A stretch of DNA of 64,000 nucleotides. It comes from Streptomyces pinistramenti. Lineage in GTDB: Bacteria > Actinomycetota > Actinomycetes > Streptomycetales > Streptomycetaceae. Positions 62,405 through 64,000 of the stretch are shown here, piece by piece; the stretch's first letter is position 1; each line of letters starts with the position of its first letter. Position numbers and translations under genes: made by a program. The stretch covers positions 1 through 64,000 of the forward strand of contig NZ_JAJCXB010000028.1 of the NCBI RefSeq assembly GCF_020564935.1, given 5' to 3'. The notes beneath the pieces are model-generated. The model was not told the origin of the DNA. It saw only the letters and a list, made by a program, of their open reading frames with translations, and searched no databases.

Positions 62405-63289
62405 TTGTCGAATGAAGTCCTGCGCGATCGATACGAGGTCAGAGAGGCCATCGGGCGAGGAGGAGAGGGGGTAATTCACGCAGCTTGGGACAGGCGCACC
62501 GAGCGGCAGGTGGCCGTGAAGTTCCAATTCCCGAGAACGTTCGAGACGGATTCCACCTACTTCCACAAGGGCGAGATCATCGAAGAGCAAGGGAGAAAGG
62601 GGTTCCTCCTCTCCGGCGTGACCGGCATCCCCAGCGTCCTGGAGTACTTCGAACACCGTGGGCGTCGATGCATGGTGATGGATTTCATTGCAGGAGAAAA
62701 TCTGCTACAGGTGACATCCCGCCGCCCCATTCGATGCACAAAAGTCTTGGCTTCGATTGTCGTGCAGGTCTGCCAGGCTCTCGTGCGCGTACACGAGAAG
62801 GGAATCATCCACTGCGACATCAAACCCCAGAATATTGTGGTGGAAGAGGACGGCCGCTTGGTGCTTCTCGACCTGGGGCTCGCGGCCTATGCGCAATCTC
62901 CAGTGGAAAAACCGCGCGGTTCGGTCGGTTACAGCCCTCCTGAGCAGTATGTTCCCGGAATCTCTCTGGGGCCTCAAGCGGATATTTTCGCCCTGGGGTG
63001 CATGCTGCTGGAGATGTGTGTCATGGAACTTCCGTATGACGGCTTCGGCGGACGGCCGGAAAGACACCATGCGGTACTTTCCGAGCGTGCCTCCGCACGC
63101 ATCCCGGAGGAGGTCAGGGATCTGGCACTGCGCATGGTGGCCTTCGACCCCAGGGAGCGCCCCTCAAGCGCTCAGGAAGTCTTCGAGAAATTGCGGCCAC
63201 TGCTTCCGGCTGTCGGGGAAAAGCGCCCGAGGAAACCGCTGAGCCCGGATGTGACCGAGTACTGGCGGCGCGGGCGAGGAGCCCGGTAG
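62405..63289 (+). CDS. soluble Ser/Thr protein kinase next to the pPIWI_RE operon
   Basis: A 294-aa Hanks-type kinase with no membrane segment or sensor domain. G-loop IGRGGEGVIHAA (16-27), Lys39 in VAVKF, catalytic loop IHCDIKPQN with D138 (HRD changed to HCD), DLG (D156) instead of DFG, and SPPEQY in place of APE. These variants are common in accessory kinases that work with conflict or signalling systems. The start is a TTG at 62405 preceded by AGAGAGGG. Codons are less G/C-biased than in the core genes, suggesting recent acquisition. The convergent TPR gene starts 17 nt later on the other strand. Confidence 0.88.
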   Translation: MSNEVLRDRYEVREAIGRGGEGVIHAAWDRRTERQVAVKFQFPRTFETDSTYFHKGEIIEEQGRKGFLLSGVTGIPSVLEYFEHRGRRCMVMDFIAGENLLQVTSRRPIRCTKVLASIVVQVCQALVRVHEKGIIHCDIKPQNIVVEEDGRLVLLDLGLAAYAQSPVEKPRGSVGYSPPEQYVPGISLGPQADIFALGCMLLEMCVMELPYDGFGGRPERHHAVLSERASARIPEEVRDLALRMVAFDPRERPSSAQEVFEKLRPLLPAVGEKRPRKPLSPDVTEYWRRGRGAR

Positions 63290-63306
63290 CGGCCGATGTC
63301 CGGCGG

Positions 63307-63999
63307 TTACCGTCCCTCCGTGCCCCCGGGCTCCGGCGCGCGCACGACGTCCGTGACCTGCGCGATGTCCATCAGATGCCCGGCCCGCTGTCGCGCGTCG
63401 CTCGCCCGCTGAGTCTCCCCGAGGTGAGACAGGGCCTCCGCAAGGTGGTTGAGCCGGTCGGCCTCGCGGTGGCGGTAGTCCATCGAGCGGTAGAGCGCGA
63501 TGGACTTGTTGTACGCCGAGACGGCCTGTTGGGGGTTGCCCAGGGCGAGGTGGATGTCGCCCAGGTGACCCCACACACTGGCGCAGGCGTTGTCATCAGG
63601 GATGGATTCGAAGAGGTGGAGTGCTTCCGTGGACACCCGAAGCGCCTGCGCGTAGTCACCCTTGGCGTAACTCAGGCTTCCCAGCCCGCTCAGAACGCCG
63701 GCCGTGCCGAGCGCGTCGCCCAATCTGCGGAAGATTGTCAGGGCTTGCTCATAATGCACCGCAGCCTGTTCATGGTTGCGGGTCAATTTCTCGACGAGGG
63801 CGAGTTGGCGCAGCGTACGACCGTGCCCCAGCGGATCGGCTCCGTTCGTCTTCTTGATGAAGCTGAGGGCACGGTTCAAACGGGCGAGTGCAGACTGTCC
63901 CTCGTCCAAGTTCCAGTGACAACCACCCAAAAGCCTTTCCAGCGTGGCGTATTGCCCCGGGTCTTCCGTAACCCTATCTGCCGCCTCCCGCGCCATCAC
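63307..63999 (-). CDS. TPR-repeat protein, 5' part beyond the window
   Basis: C-terminal 230 residues of a tetratricopeptide-repeat protein: tandem 40-residue repeats with GLGSLSYAKGDYAQALRVSTEALHLF, HLGDIHLALGNPQQAVSAYNKSIALY and HLAEALSHLGETQRASDARQRAG. The frame is open to the right edge, so the start is probably outside. In actinomycetes such repeats often follow an NTPase or HTH domain in regulators. Its position next to the kinase suggests a signalling partner, which is inference. Confidence 0.75.
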   Translation of the reverse strand: MMAREAADRVTEDPGQYATLERLLGGCHWNLDEGQSALARLNRALSFIKKTNGADPLGHGRTLRQLALVEKLTRNHEQAAVHYEQALTIFRRLGDALGTAGVLSGLGSLSYAKGDYAQALRVSTEALHLFESIPDDNACASVWGHLGDIHLALGNPQQAVSAYNKSIALYRSMDYRHREADRLNHLAEALSHLGETQRASDARQRAGHLMDIAQVTDVVRAPEPGGTEGR

Positions 64000-64000
64000 G

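Noticed and set aside
62405..63289. Interpretation of the kinase as a PknB-type cell-wall kinase
   Set aside because: It has no membrane helix or PASTA repeats and is not near cell-division genes.
1..64000. CRISPR arrays, insertion sequences, tRNA or rRNA genes
   Set aside because: No regularly spaced direct repeats, transposase motifs, or tRNA-like cloverleaf with conserved TPsiC arm was seen while reading the window; a tRNAscan or IS search could still find weak cases.

Overview
The window is high-GC DNA with G/C-ending codons, GTG/TTG starts and gene families typical of Streptomyces (PspAA, DUF3043, DUF4191, DUF4240, the cysteine desulfurase-TusA fusion, the small gene between lipA and the DUF4191 gene, and GlnR boxes at glnA). 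Gene order over the first ~49 kb looks like the conserved chromosomal core of a streptomycete.

Layout. (1) 1-3.2 kb: cytochrome c oxidase genes ctaC-ctaD-ctaF on the minus strand, with 4-nt overlaps. (2) 3.5-10 kb: cysteine desulfurase-TusA fusion, adenosine-kinase-like PfkB kinase, a membrane-anchored protein, erpA and nadA (Fe-S and NAD supply). (3) 10.1-16.7 kb: RND efflux pump, a NarL-type two-component system, and the PspAA/PspA envelope-stress pair. (4) 17-24.9 kb: DUF3043 protein, methyltransferases and late cobalamin genes (cobU fusion, cobT, cobS) with two membrane proteins. (5) 25.2-34.1 kb: leucyl aminopeptidase, lpd, two-lipoyl E2, a GntR/FCD regulator and aceE, i.e. 2-oxoacid dehydrogenase parts; a perfect inverted repeat lies on the aceE promoter. 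(6) 34.4-43.1 kb: WYL regulator, SDR, a membrane protein with a sigma-like N-terminus, DUF4240 protein, NAD-epimerase, FAD oxidoreductase, large regulator. (7) 43.5-48.9 kb: lipB, lipA (lipoate for the E2/lpd enzymes), small conserved protein, DUF4191 protein, RDD protein, glnA with paired GlnR boxes.

After glnA come three consecutive strong hairpins, and then the character changes. From 49.0 kb to the right edge the genes are unfamiliar and accessory: an HTH-like protein, a Cys-rich protein, a gene with a TTA codon, a small membrane protein. Then comes a tightly overlapping minus-strand operon (62.3 to 53.3 kb): a tandem Cas4/RecB-like Fe-S nuclease, a Cys-cluster protein matching the third component of pPIWI_RE islands, a DinG/XPD-type helicase, and a 943-residue protein recognised as a pPIWI_RE (prokaryotic PIWI) protein. 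A Ser/Thr kinase reads divergently from it across 63 bp, followed by a TPR protein cut by the window edge.

This pPIWI_RE cassette, with its extra fourth nuclease and adjacent kinase, is the best candidate for a little-studied defence or conflict system. The assignment rests on family recognition from the sequence, not on a database search. No tRNA, rRNA, CRISPR array or insertion sequence was seen.
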